DNA of 64,000 nucleotides from Lolium rigidum. Its lineage: Eukaryota > Streptophyta > Magnoliopsida > Poales > Poaceae. The notes under the pieces were generated by a model. The model was given only the letters and a program-made list of their open reading frames with translations. It had not been told where the DNA came from and ran no database searches. Location of the stretch: the NCBI RefSeq assembly GCF_022539505.1, contig NC_061512.1, positions 248,574,510 to 248,638,509 on the forward strand, read 5' to 3'. Each line of letters begins with the position of its first letter. The stretch's first letter is position 1. Positions 20,494 through 30,621 of this stretch are shown here, in pieces. The position numbers were made by a program, and so were the translations under genes.

Positions 20494-22356
20494 AAGCTGT
20501 AGAAAAACCTTCCCGACACGGACTTTTGGGACATGGCAACGCCCGATATCGATATAAAAAACGTTAAAACATGCTTGAAAATTAACACTTAATATGGGTC
20601 ATCTTAAATGCTGAGAAATTAGCGAATTAATAGCGGTGAAATATGTAAGCTGGGGCTATCGTACATATTGATGAAGCTCATCAATTCATGTAGTATGATT
20701 TTTGTGGGCGGGCAGAGATTCTGGTGAGTCGATGTCACGAGTGTGTGGTTGGCCACAAGCTCATTATCAGTGGTTCAGCCATCTAACGCAGCTGCTATGC
20801 ATGTATTTAGCAACATCTATGATAAGCTTCCCTGTCATAACAATAATTTTGAAACATTGACGAGTTCGATCCATATCAGGGATGAATTATTGGAATTGTC
20901 ACGCCAAGTCCCGCTTCTACTATATCAATAGTTTTCTAGTTCCTCCTAGACACTATTTTTTTTTTTATAATTTTGAAGCATTATGTTTTAATATATGGAA
21001 AGATCAGTTTGCGGCTATGACAATTAACTATCAATGGTCGGTTTGAAACACAATTCTTAAACACAATTTTTTAGTCAATGGTGCAGATAGAAAAAAATCC
21101 AAATCAAACATTTTGTACTAATGATGCAAATAGTCAAAAAAATGTTAGTTTCTACTAATCTGAAATGCACATTATTACTAATGGTACGGATGGTCAAAAA
21201 CGTGATTTTGTACTAATTCAACCTAAACATTTTGTACTAATGGTTCCCCATTATAACAATAATTTTAAAACATATTCTTTCAGGATAAGTAAGAAAAGTA
21301 TCAATTTGGGGCATTAAAGTTTTATTGCACGAAGCAAGAATGAGTAAAATATATCAAAAACATCTTTTACATCAAGTAAGAAATGCATGATTCTTCTATG
21401 GCCGCGGAAATTAATGCAAAAATAACTATTACATATTACATAGCCTGGTGAGTTTTCGATTTCGCATATAAGAGATAGACTACAAATTGTTCATAGAATT
21501 TTAACTAGTCCATTTAATCCAAAAATAAACTAAAATTAATTCACGAAGAACTGAAGAACAGGTGCTGCGGCTTCACAAAACACCCACGTGTAAATCTCAA
21601 AACCAACGGAGGACCATGTGCAGTTGAGTGCCCCACCGCAGAGACGCGCGGCCGGTGAAATCCGTATAACAAAGATGCTAGGATCTAACGCATCACCATG
21701 ACCAAAAATATATATGGAAACGCATGTCTACAACACCATCCATAATTAAGAAACGTAATCTAAAATAGCTCCCGGTGAAGAACATACAGATGAAAGCAGG
21801 ACAGGAGCACGGGGCGGTCAGAGGAACACGCTGCCTTGGAGCTTTAAGACTTAAGAGAGAAACATGGTGGCCGGGGGAGCCTGTAGCGTTGGAGCTAGCT
21901 TGGGTGGAGGAGCACCAAGCACGGCCGGAGGAGATCGCTAACTAGGAGCTCGCTACCTTGGAGCTCGGGCGAAGCGGCACGCGGTAGACCTTGGGCGGAG
22001 GAGGTTGCTGCAGGCTGCAGGCAGGAAGCTAGCTAGGCAGCTGGGCCATGACTGCAATGGTGGTACTAGTTGGGTACTTGGGGGAGACGAAGATGGATAA
22101 AGGACAATCTGCCTTTGGAAGTTATGCGGCTGGTGAATATGTTGAATACTTGTTGGAAATATCACAATACTAACACGTGGGTTGTTTAATAATACATTCG
22201 GAATCTCCAAGCAATAACAACTTTGGGCTAACATTCATCAATAGTGGTCTCAAAAGACCTCATCTACCATCGGTTGTTGCCTATCATCACCGTCGAGATC
22301 GCTAGTCCCCGCAGCTTGGATCACTTGTTCGTTTGGTAGATTAGTCATCTTCTATA
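20494..22356. other. AT-rich intergenic DNA, no recognisable gene
   Basis: Contains three short related motifs with TTTTGTACTAAT (about 21110-21245) and a GC-richer part (21780-22080) with GGAGCT(A/C)G-type repeats and no credible ORF. I see no domain on either strand. Confidence 0.5.
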
Positions 22357-22452
22357 CTCCACTCCGTGTCATAAAAGTCGTATGAGATTTATCATAGTAT
22401 GTAGATGTACATATTTTAATAATCTCAGACAACTTTCATGTGACAGAGGGAG
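22357..22452. mobile_element. short Stowaway MITE (96 bp)
   Basis: Flanked by TA at 22355-22356 and 22453-22454. It begins CTCCACTCCGTGTCATAAAA and ends CATGTGACAGAGGGAG, matching the Stowaway CTCCCTCCGT terminal repeat with one change. Confidence 0.8.
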
Positions 22453-22552
22453 TACTACCAAGAAATTAAAATGACTAACAAAAAGCGGTAAATTAAAGCA
22501 CTCTAATTTATTTATCTCCACGATTACGCGGCTCTGTTTTGTAACCGATGTG

Positions 22553-22569
22553 TTTGAGTGTTTCACTTT
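22553..22569. repeat. left target-site duplication of the LINE
   Basis: TTTGAGTGTTTCACTTT matches 24033-24050, which has one extra G (TTGAGTGGTTTCACTTT). Variable-length duplications of this kind mark target-primed reverse transcription. Confidence 0.7.
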
Positions 22570-22642
22570 TTTTTATAACACCATATTAAGACAGCAGGCC
22601 GCCTCATTAAAAACCTCCCAGTCCTCTTAGGTACCCTGGTGA

Positions 22643-22994
22643 CATACCTGGGCATGGGAAGCCCGGCCCGAACGGCCCGACCCGACCTGGCCCGAAAATC
22701 CCGGGCCGGGCCGGGCTTTTTCTCTCTATCGGGCCGGGCTCGGGCCAACATTCTTCAGCCCGTAACTAAATCGGGCCGGGCTCGGGCCACAGGAAAAAGC
22801 AAATTACCATTAGATCGGGCCGGGCCGTCGGGCCAGCCCGGAAATATTCGGGCTTTTTCGGGCCGCGGGCCGGGCTCGGGCCAAAATTTGCTGAAAGTTG
22901 GTCGGGCCGGGCCGGGCTCGGGCCAAGGATTTTCCGTCGGGCTTTTTTCGGGCCAGCCCGAAGCCCGGCCCGGCCCGAGAAATGCCCAGGAAGA
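22643..22994. mobile_element. GGGCCGGGC-rich hAT-type MITE with 8-bp TSD
   Basis: The 8-bp direct repeat CCTGGTGA flanks it at 22635-22642 and 22995-23002. Ends CATACCTGGGCAT and ATGCCCAGGAAGA form an imperfect terminal inverted repeat. The interior is built of GGGCCGGGC and CCCGGCCCG blocks in both orientations and could fold on itself. An 8-bp duplication points to the hAT superfamily. Confidence 0.65.
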
Positions 22995-23094
22995 CCTGGT
23001 GAGAAAAATAGTGCGTAAAAAACCTGCTGCTGCGGGATCAGTAAATCGTTACATCGTTGGTGAGAAGCTCAAAAATAAAATCTGGCGGATCCTC

Positions 23095-24032
23095 TTACCA
23101 AGTGGTATGGGGTCCCTCCGTCTTACAGGCAAACGTATGAGCAACTCTATTACTATCCCTACCACAGTGTGCAAAAAGAACATGGGCAAAGCTCCTGGCC
23201 AAAAAAGTGCACTCCTCATAGATCGCCGCCGCAGCTCCAATAGAATTACCTCCATCAAGCATGGTGGAAATAACTTTCATACAATCACTGTTGACAATAA
23301 TCTTCGTACAACCAACCTGACCAGCTAACTGGAGACCGTTACGAAGAGCCAAAGCTTCCGCAGTTGCCGCATCAGAGATTGAAGGAATACCACAACTACT
23401 ACCAGCAACAAAACCTCCATGATCATCACGAACGACCGCACCTGTAGCACCTTTAAAGGTCTCAGCATAAAAGGATGCATCCACATTCAGTTTGCAATAC
23501 CCTTCTTTGGGTTTCTCCCAACCCTCAATACGAGCACGTGCATTCTTCTTAGAAACTCTATAGTAGTTTGTAGTGATCGCTTGAATAGCTTGAGCAGATT
23601 TCGCCGGTGAGGAAACTGGTTCCTGGTGGGCGATCTGTCTACGCTGCCACCATATATACCAGCATGCAGTAATCACAAGTTCTTTTAGTCCCACATCCGA
23701 AATATAAGGAGCCGGTCGGTCAGGGAGCAGAAGTATGGCCTCCAAGACACCCGATCCCAATCTATCAACTGTACTCATCTCATTAACTAGATTAGTCAAT
23801 CCCAATTGCTCCCAAATTTCTGCAGCTCGGGGGCATTGGAAGAAGGCGTGGAGGGTATCTTCACAGTAGATTTCACAAACCGTACATGTACTACTGGTGA
23901 TAATGTGTCTGTTGGCAAGAATGCAATTGAAGGGAATAGTCCCATGAAGTAATCTCCATGTAGAGATCTTCACCTAAGCAGAGGTTTTGAGAGACCAAAG
24001 TTTACCCCAAACAGGGTTTGTTCTAGCATGCT
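23095..24032 (-). pseudogene. C-terminal part of LINE ORF2: zf-RVT and RNase H domain
   Basis: The minus-strand frame reads VWGKLWSLKTSA, then a stop at 23974-23976, then VKISTWRLLHGTIPFNCILA, which is the conserved zf-RVT region (Cys/His pattern with HAFFQCPRAAEIW). An RVT_3-type RNase H domain follows: LNVDASF (catalytic Asp), AEALALRNGL (Glu), VNSDC (Asp) and DSNRVAHTFA. It ends at a stop at 23095. The in-frame stop and the 5' truncation make it inactive. The RNase H residues themselves look preserved. Confidence 0.75.
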
Positions 24033-24050
24033 TTTGAGTGGTTTCACTTT

Positions 24051-24475
24051 GTTCTGTACAGTACGTGCTCCACAAATTCCTAGCATGCTTTGGCTCCACA
24101 AATTCGAGCAGCCGGTAGTCGTTTCCGAAACATACTGGGCTACTATTGGTTTGGGCTGGACTTGATCGGGCTGGGAGAAAGAGCTGCACGTCCCGTTCAG
24201 CCCTGCACTACAGAACTTCTCAAGAAAAAAAAAAACCCTGCACTACAGACGACGGCGGCAGGGGCCGACCGATAGAAAAGAGAGCGCCGCCGCCGGCAAC
24301 CTCATCCCCAGGAAGCAGCCACCGAAGACTCGAGGTAAGGCCACCGCTTACCCTTCTAGATCCCCTAGTTTTTCCCAATTTCTTCTAGTTTCGTGCAGAA
24401 AACCATAGCTCTGATTTATCCTCATAACTGAACCCAATTTCTCAGAGAGGGGCGAGCGTGCTAAGGAGATAGGCA
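24051..24475 (+). other. promoter region, 5' untranslated exon and first intron of the F-box gene
   Basis: A donor CGAG|GTAAGG at 24335 and an acceptor TTTCTCAG at 24445 bound a 111-base intron in the 5' leader. The transcription start is not marked clearly; a GC-rich CGCCGCCGCCGGC leader precedes the donor. The LINE insertion ends just upstream at 24032. Confidence 0.55.
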
Positions 24476-27400
24476 ATGGATCCTGCTCAGATTCCTCAAG
24501 GGTAAGTAAGGCCACCCAATTTCTCTATTGTAGTTCCAGATGGATCCCGCTTGTTGTGTGCTGGATGGTTTGCAAGGTCGAAATAAATTTTTCTATTTCA
24601 TTAACAGAAACAGCCTAGCTGATACATGTGAAGTTTATAACTCTATAGGGTAACAAGTATATTATGCATGTAATTTGTGGTTTCCTCATTGTCACGGTGA
24701 GACTACCATACAACAGTTATGGTAGGGGCTAGGGTTCTACCGGGTCTAGGGCGGAGGTTGTAAGGGTGGAAGTGAGGGCGGAGAGGCTGGAGAGCTCGGC
24801 GCCGGCGGCTGGGCGCCGTCGCGGAGGCGGCGGCTAGGGTTGGGTGTGGCTGGGCGTAGGGGTCTCCCGTCTCCCTTCAGGAGACGAGACAGTATGATAC
24901 TGAATATTTGTCTGATTAATCACGAAGGGTACATGTGTTTATATAGGAGGACGGCCTCCTCTAAACCCTAATTTACTTGGGCTAAGCCCACAACTAGCCA
25001 CTAGTGGGCTTCTTGCGTGTATAGGTCGGACCGACCATAACATCTCTCCCCGCCTTCTCAAACAGCTCGTCCTCGAGCTGAACTTTGAAACTGGCTGGCG
25101 GAGATCTTCAAGCTTCTCCCTAGTCGCCTCGTCCTGCGGCATGCACTGTCCAATGCATCAAGACGTGCCAAACACCGAGTCGGCTGCTGGGCCTTCATCA
25201 CGCGAGCCACACTCGCCGGGGCAGGCTCGAGACGCCCATCCGAAGTAGGTGGAAGAGCTGGTGGTGCAGACGGAGGGTCGCCACGGTAGGCCTTCAGGAG
25301 GCCGACGTTGAAGACGTTGTGGAGGCGCGAGCCCGCGGGCAGCTCAAGACGGTAGGCGAGCGTGCCGATGCGCTCCAGCACACGGAAGTGACCGGCGTAA
25401 CGAGGTCCCAACTTGCGCCTGGAGCGCGGGTCCAAGGACTGGGTCGTCCGGTGAAGAAGGCGTAGCCAGACCCAGTCGCCCACCGCAAACTCCACCTAGC
25501 GATGGTGTGCATCATAGTACCTCCTGGCCAGCTGCTGAGCCTGAAGAAGTTGCTGGCGCGCCTCAGCCAGTATCTCGTCGCGGGTACGCAGCAGGTCATC
25601 CGCCGTCTCAGTACGTGCCATGCCAGACGCATAGGGAAGCATCGCCGGCGGTGGCCTCCCGTAGACCACCTCAAAGGGAGTGGCGTGTAGCGCGGAGTGG
25701 TAGGACGTGTTGTAGCAGTACTCGGCCCACGCCAGGCAGTCCACCCAAGCTCGTGGACGATCCCCGGTGATGCAGTGCAGGTACATGGCGATGATCTTGT
25801 TGACGACCTCGGACTGGCCGTCCGTCTGAGGATGAAACGCCGTGCTCATGCGGAGCTTCACGCCCGCCAACCCAAAGAGGTCCCGCCAGACGTGACCCGT
25901 GAACATAGGATCACGATCACTAACGATGGAGGACGGAAACCCGTGGAGGCGAACGATGCCGTCGAAGAAGGCGCGTGCCACGGACGCCGCCGTATAGGGA
26001 TGGCGGAGGGCGATGAAGTGCGCGTACATGGAGAAGCGGTCGACCACCGTGAGGATGACGGACTTGCCGCCAACCTTCGGCAGCCCCTCGATGAAGTCCA
26101 TGGAGATGTCCGCCCATACACGGGACGGCACGTCCGGCGAGCTGCGATAAGCCCGCCGGACGAAGCGTCTCCGTCTTGTTCCGCCGGCATGTGACACACG
26201 CCCACACCCGGTCGCGCACCGGGCGGCATCCCTGGAATGTAAAAATCAGCGCGGAGACGGTGCGGGGGTCTTCTGGACGCCCTCGTGACCTGCAGAATGC
26301 GCCAAGGACAAGGCCTGGTGGCGCAGGTCTCCATGATCCGGAACGAAGATGCGGCGCCCATGGAGGAGTAGTCCCTCGTCCAGGCGCCATGGCGCGGCCA
26401 GCTCGCCGTCGGCCAGGCGCTGGCGCAGCTGCTACGCATCCACGGCCTCGGCAGTAGCGCGGCGAACCTCGTCGATGAAGGAGAAAGATGGCCCGGAGTG
26501 GATGCAGAGGGCCGCACCGACCGTGGGCGCGTCCGCAACGTCATCGATGTCGCGGCGGGACAGGGCGTCGGCGGCCGTGTTGAGGCGGCCGGGGCGGTAC
26601 TCGACGGTGAAGTCGAAGCCGAAGAGCTTGCTGATCCACCGATGGTGCGACAACGTGGAGAGGCGCCGATCCGGCAAGAACTTCGGATCGTAGTGGTCCG
26701 TGCGCACACGGAACGTCCGGCCCCAAAGATACGCCCGCCGGTGGCGCACCGCCTGGACCAGCCCGATCAGCTCGCGCTCATATGCGGCGAGCTTGTGGTG
26801 GCGCGCGGCGAAGGGCGGCTGAAGAAAGCGAGTGGCCCTTCGCCCTGGTGAAGGACGACGCCGAAGCCGATGTCGGAGGCGTCGCAGTCCACCACGAACG
26901 GCTCGTCGAAGTCCGGCATCCGAAAACGGGGCCCGTCGTGAGTGCCCGCTGCGGGCGGCGAAGGCCGTGGCCGCCTCCTCGTCCCAGGAGAAAGCGTCGC
27001 GGCGAAGCAGGCGCGTGACAGGCGCGGCGATGAGGCCGAAGTCCTGGATGTACCGCCGGTAGTATCCCGCGAGGCTCAAAAATCCGCGAAGAGCTTGCGG
27101 CGACTGGGGCGTCAGCCAGGCGGCGACGGCGGCGACCTTGTCCGCGTCCATCGCGACACCGTCGGCGGAGATGACGTGGCCCAAGTACGCGACGGAGGTC
27201 GTGCCAAACGAGCACTTCGAGCTCTTGAGATGAAGACGATGCGCTCGAAGCACGTTGAAGATGATGGCCACGTGCTGCAGGTGCTCCGCCCAGGATGCGC
27301 TGTAGAACAAAATATCATGAAAGAAAACAAGCACAAAGCGGCGTAAGTAGGGGCTGAGCACGTCGTTCATCAGGGCCTGGAAGGTTGCCGACGCGTTGGA

Positions 27401-30400
27401 GAGGCCGAACGGCATCACCAAAAACTCGTAGTGGCCATGGTGAGTGCGGAACGCCGTCTTGGCGATGTCGTCCGGGTGCATGCGCACCTGATGATAGCCC
27501 GAGCGCAAGTCGAGCTTGGTGAAGAAGCGCGCGCCATGCAGCTCGTCCAGGAGCTCATCCACGACGGGGATGGGAAACTTGTCCTTGGACGTGACGGCGT
27601 TGAGGGCGCGGAAGTCGATGCAGAAGCGCCACGTGCCGTCGGCCTTGCGCACAAGGAGCACGGGGGCGCAGAACGGCGACGTCGAAATCCGAATGATGCC
27701 CTGTGCTAGCATGACCGCCACCTGGCGCTCGAGCTCGTCCTTCTGCAGCTGGGGTACCGGTACGGCCGCATAGCGACGGGCGCCGTGTTCGGCAACAGGT
27801 GTATGCGGTGGTCACAGGGCCGCGAGGGAGGGAGGCCCTGCGGCTCGTCGAAGAGGTCGCCGTGCTGCTGCAGTAAGTCGGCCAGGAGCGGATGCGCCTC
27901 GTCAAGCGCGGCGGCCATCAGGTGGAGCTGCGGGGATGCGCCAGTGCTTCCCAAGCCCGTTCAGTGAACACGGCGGCCGCCCTCGCGCCAGAAGATGAGG
28001 GACAACACGTCGGTCCCACAGGATGGGGCCTAAGGTGCTCAGGAAGTCGAGGCCGAGGATGAAGTCGTAGCAGCCCAATTCGATGCCGACGCAGTCGATG
28101 GAGAACGGCTCGTCGCCCACGAGCACGGGAACCAGTCGCGCCACGCCCTGGCACGTAAGACGGTCCCCGTTGCGATCCACGTGCGGTCGGCGCTGAGCGT
28201 CCGCTGCCCCCGAAAGAACCGCTCACACTGGTTCAGCCAGTTCAGGGGGTCGGTGGCGCCGTCGTAGGTGGCGAACTCCAGCTTGGTGAAGCGGGGCGGC
28301 TGCTGCGCCAGAGGCGTGACCCCGGAGGCGCCCTCCTGGCGGCCCGGGGTGAAGGACGTGCTCTCGGCGAAGGGGGCAGCAAACCCGCCAGGACCGCCAA
28401 AGGTGTGGGCGGGTTGCTGAACCGTCGTCCGCGCCGCAGTCTGAGTGTAGACGGGCGACGCGTCGGTCCATGTGGGGATTGGCGAGGGCGATGGCGGCCA
28501 CCACGCGGGGCGGCCCTTGCTGGCGACGGAGACGGGCGGTGTCGGGGTGGCGGACAGGACCGGGACGGCGGCCGGTGGGGGCGGCGGGTGCTAGCCGGCT
28601 TTGATCTCCGCGAGCTCGAAGCGGATGGCGTGGAGACTGTCGGCGAGGTCCGCCAGTGTAGCGGGCAGGAGGTCGAGGCCCGTGGGGGCGGCAGCGGCCT
28701 GGATGGCAGCGGCGGCCCCTCGGTCTCCGTCGGCGGCGGCCCCCGGCGGCGCGTGGGCGCCTGTCATGGCGGCGGAGGTGGCGGGGGTGGTGTTGGTGGC
28801 GGCGGCGGCGGACGTGGCGGTGATGGGGTCGACGGGGAGGCTGTTGGAGCCCATTAGACCTAGGCAATCTGATACCAAAGTGGTAGGGGCTAGGGTTCTA
28901 CCGGGTCTAGGGCGGAGGTTGTAAGGGTGGAAGTGAGGGCGGAGAGGCTGGAGAGCTCGGCGCCGGCGGCTGGGCGCCGTCGCGGAGGAAGGAGGCGGCG
29001 GCTAGGGTTGGGTGCGGCTGGGCGCAGGGGTCTCCCGTCTCCCTTCATGAGACGAGACGAGTATGATACTGAATATTTGTCTGATTAATCACAAAGGATA
29101 CATGTGTTTATATAGGAGGACGACCTCCTCTAAACCCTAATTTACTTAGGCTAAGCCCCTAATTTACTTGGGCTAAGCCCACAACTAGCCACTAGTGGGC
29201 TTCTTGCGTGTATAGGTCAGACCGACCATAACAAGTTAGCAAAGGAACTTGTTGAATAAGTTGATGGCAAAGTGATCCCCTTTTACTGATTATACATCCA
29301 ATTGTATTGCAACTATGTGGATCACAGAAATACGCCCATTAATTATTGCACTTGTTGTTGTTACTGTTTCAGGCACGATCCTGCTCCAAGTATGGTATGT
29401 GTGGATGCCAAGAGGCTGCGGCGTTCTGCAATGCCAGCCGACACCGTATCCAAAGTGATCAACGCTGACAACACTAGTTCCTTGTCGGCGCCCCCGCTGG
29501 ACGATGATGATCTCCTTGAGGAGATCTTTCTCCGCCTCCGTCCAAAGCCATCTGCACTTCTGCGTGCCTCCCTCGTTTGCACACGCTGGTGTAGCATACT
29601 CTCTGACCCCAAGTTCCTCAAACGTTATAGGAAACACCATCGGAAGCCTCCTCTATTGGGCTTCTTCACAGGAAATAGTGGCACAGAATACAATTTCGTT
29701 CCTGCTCTAAAGGCGAAGCCCAACCGCATCCCGGCTCAGCGCTTCACCATACCCAGGAGCAGCAGCCCCTACGACCGTTGGAACTTCCTTGGCTGTCGCC
29801 ACGGCCTTGGTGTCCTAATGCACTACTATGGGCGTGAGGTTGTTGTATGGGATCCCCTCACCGGCCAGCAGCACCACGTTCCGTTTCCGCCTGAGCTACG
29901 TAATGCCAGAGGGGATATTTATTGGAGTTGGCACGCCGCGGTGTTGTGCGCTGATGACGATGATGGACATGTGCACGGCGATTGCTTCTCAAGCCCGTTT
30001 AAGTTGGTTTTGATAGCTGCTGGACAGACGCAGGCTTTTGCTTGCCTCTATGAATCGGTGTCTGGTTTATGGGGAAATATTGTCTCAACATTGACTACAA
30101 CTACGATTCATGAGATTAGACACAGCGTTCTCATTGGGAATGCACTTTATTGTTTGTTCGGTGGAGGTGACATCCTTGCATATGATATTGATGGACAAAT
30201 CCTTAGTCACATTGAGAAGCCAACTGAGGCCTATCATACTGGCTTGGGCTTTCAGCTTTGGCGGACAAATGATGTTTGTGGCCTTGGCCTCGCTGTTATG
30301 TCAAAACTGGGCATACATTTATGGGAGTGCAAAATGTACTCTGAAGGTGTTTTCAGATGGGTGCTGCAGCCGAAAATCATTCAACTTGAGGAGCTCTTTC

Positions 30401-30621
30401 CACAGAGGATCGGTAGCGACCACAAAAAGGTGTACATGGTGGGCTATGATGAGGAGTCAAATGTTATTTTTCTGGCTACGTATATTGGTGACTTCATGCT
30501 CCAACTTCAGTCTATGCGGTTTAGAAGAATTTCCGAAAGAAATTGCTGGGATAACAAGATGCATTATCCCTACAGAAATTTCTATACTGCAGGTAATACC
30601 TCTATACCTTTTGTGTGTTAA
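24476..30621 (+). CDS. F-box protein gene (exons 24476-24501 and 29373-30621)
   Basis: A short exon starts ATGGATCCTGCTCAG and ends CAAGG|GTAAGT at 24501. It joins exon 29373-30621 (TTTCAG|GCACGATCC) in frame, giving 424 residues beginning [15 protein letters not shown]. Residues about 50-95 form an F-box ([20 protein letters not shown] then [15 protein letters not shown]), which binds SKP1 in an SCF ubiquitin ligase. The rest resembles the beta-propeller-like C-terminal region of the large grass F-box family ([14 protein letters not shown]), expected to select a substrate; the target is unknown. The ATG at 29395 inside exon 2 could also serve. A consensus donor (GCAG|GTAATA at 30593) suggests an alternative 3' exon. 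The intron is 4871 bases because of a Gypsy insertion. Confidence 0.75.
24715..24719. repeat. left target-site duplication (AGTTA) of the intronic Gypsy
   Basis: AGTTA before the LTR at 24720 is repeated exactly at 29234-29238. Confidence 0.85.
24720..25042 (-). repeat. 3' LTR (323 bp)
   Basis: Starts TGGTAGGGGCTAGGG and ends CCGACCATAACA on the plus strand. It is nearly identical to the right LTR apart from two short insertions there. Beside it the minus strand shows a purine-rich tract GAAGGCGGGGAGA. Confidence 0.9.
25058..25495 (-). pseudogene. integrase C-terminal domain of the intronic Gypsy
   Basis: The frame continues directly from the integrase after a single in-frame stop (25496-25498). 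[13 protein letters not shown] and [19 protein letters not shown] are the GPY/F-like C-terminal integrase motifs, followed by [13 protein letters not shown]. Chromoviruses carry a chromodomain after this point; I see no clear one before the stop. Confidence 0.65.
25496..26197 (-). pseudogene. integrase core (rve) of the intronic Gypsy
   Basis: The DDE core is visible: [14 protein letters not shown] (first Asp), [12 protein letters not shown] (second Asp) and [13 protein letters not shown] (Glu). It inserts retrotransposon DNA into the genome. The zinc-binding N-terminus upstream is in another frame, and translation stops at 25496 before the C-terminal domain. The catalytic triad itself is preserved. 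Confidence 0.75.
26432..27721 (-). pseudogene. reverse transcriptase and RNase H of the intronic Gypsy, inactive site
   Basis: RT motifs [32 protein letters not shown] and [16 protein letters not shown] are clear. The catalytic YxDD box reads FFHD ([10 protein letters not shown]), so the first catalytic Asp is His. The RNase H part keeps [25 protein letters not shown] and [15 protein letters not shown], but about 50 residues in the middle are read in a shifted frame near 26800-26960. Polymerase activity is therefore not expected. Confidence 0.8.
27902..28180 (-). pseudogene. retropepsin remnant of the intronic Gypsy
   Basis: A minus-strand frame reads [20 protein letters not shown], then [16 protein letters not shown], the C-terminal half of a Gypsy aspartic protease with its ILGLDFL signature. 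The N-terminal half with the catalytic Asp-Ser/Thr-Gly is missing. The frame joins gag sequence directly at about 28180, showing an internal deletion. Confidence 0.65.
28181..28878 (-). pseudogene. truncated gag of the intronic Gypsy
   Basis: From [20 protein letters not shown] (ATG at 28878) an alanine-rich leader and the helix [20 protein letters not shown] lead to a stop at 28591. The frame reopens and reaches [20 protein letters not shown], then [20 protein letters not shown], the start of the retrotransposon gag domain. The rest of gag and the zinc knuckle are deleted, with the junction to the protease at about 28180-28190. Confidence 0.65.
28863..28877 (-). other. primer-binding site (initiator tRNA-Met type)
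   Basis: The minus strand reads TGGTATCAGATTGCC three bases inside the 5' LTR. TGGTATCAGA is the standard complement of the plant initiator methionine tRNA 3' end. Confidence 0.75.
28881..29233 (-). repeat. 5' LTR (353 bp)
   Basis: Same termini as the left LTR. It is longer because of a GAAGGAG-type insertion and a tandem duplication of CTAATTTACTTGGGCTAAGC at about 29138-29182. Confidence 0.9.

Larger units (their letters stand above)
22570..24032 (-). mobile_element. 5'-truncated L1-type LINE
   Basis: The element lies on the minus strand between 17-18-bp direct repeats. Its 3' end on the minus strand reaches an A-run next to 22570. Its 5' end is cut inside ORF2 at 24032, so only the zinc-finger and RNase H part of the polyprotein and the 3' untranslated region remain. 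A hAT-type MITE (22643-22994) has inserted into the 3' untranslated region. Confidence 0.75.
24720..29233 (-). mobile_element. complete but defective chromovirus-like Gypsy element in the F-box intron
   Basis: LTRs of 323 bp (24720-25042) and 353 bp (28881-29233) flank 3838 internal bases, with an exact AGTTA duplication. Read on the minus strand the order is PBS, gag remnant, protease remnant, RT-RNase H, integrase, C-terminal domain, polypurine tract. Gene order (integrase after RNase H) defines Gypsy. The element lies antisense to the host F-box gene. Internal deletion of gag, frameshifts, a stop codon and a changed RT active site make it non-autonomous. Confidence 0.9.

Noticed and set aside
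22067..22170. TTGTTGGAAATAT as an Angela/BARE-type Copia LTR start
   Set aside because: The similarity ends after about 12 bases and no Copia LTR features follow.
21953..22234. 93-codon minus-strand frame near the LINE
   Set aside because: No domain or conserved motif, and the flanks give no promoter or splice support.
25697..28857. Several plus-strand frames of 80-165 codons in the intronic Gypsy
   Set aside because: They are the reverse strand of the RT, integrase and gag regions; GC-rich codon use keeps them open by chance.
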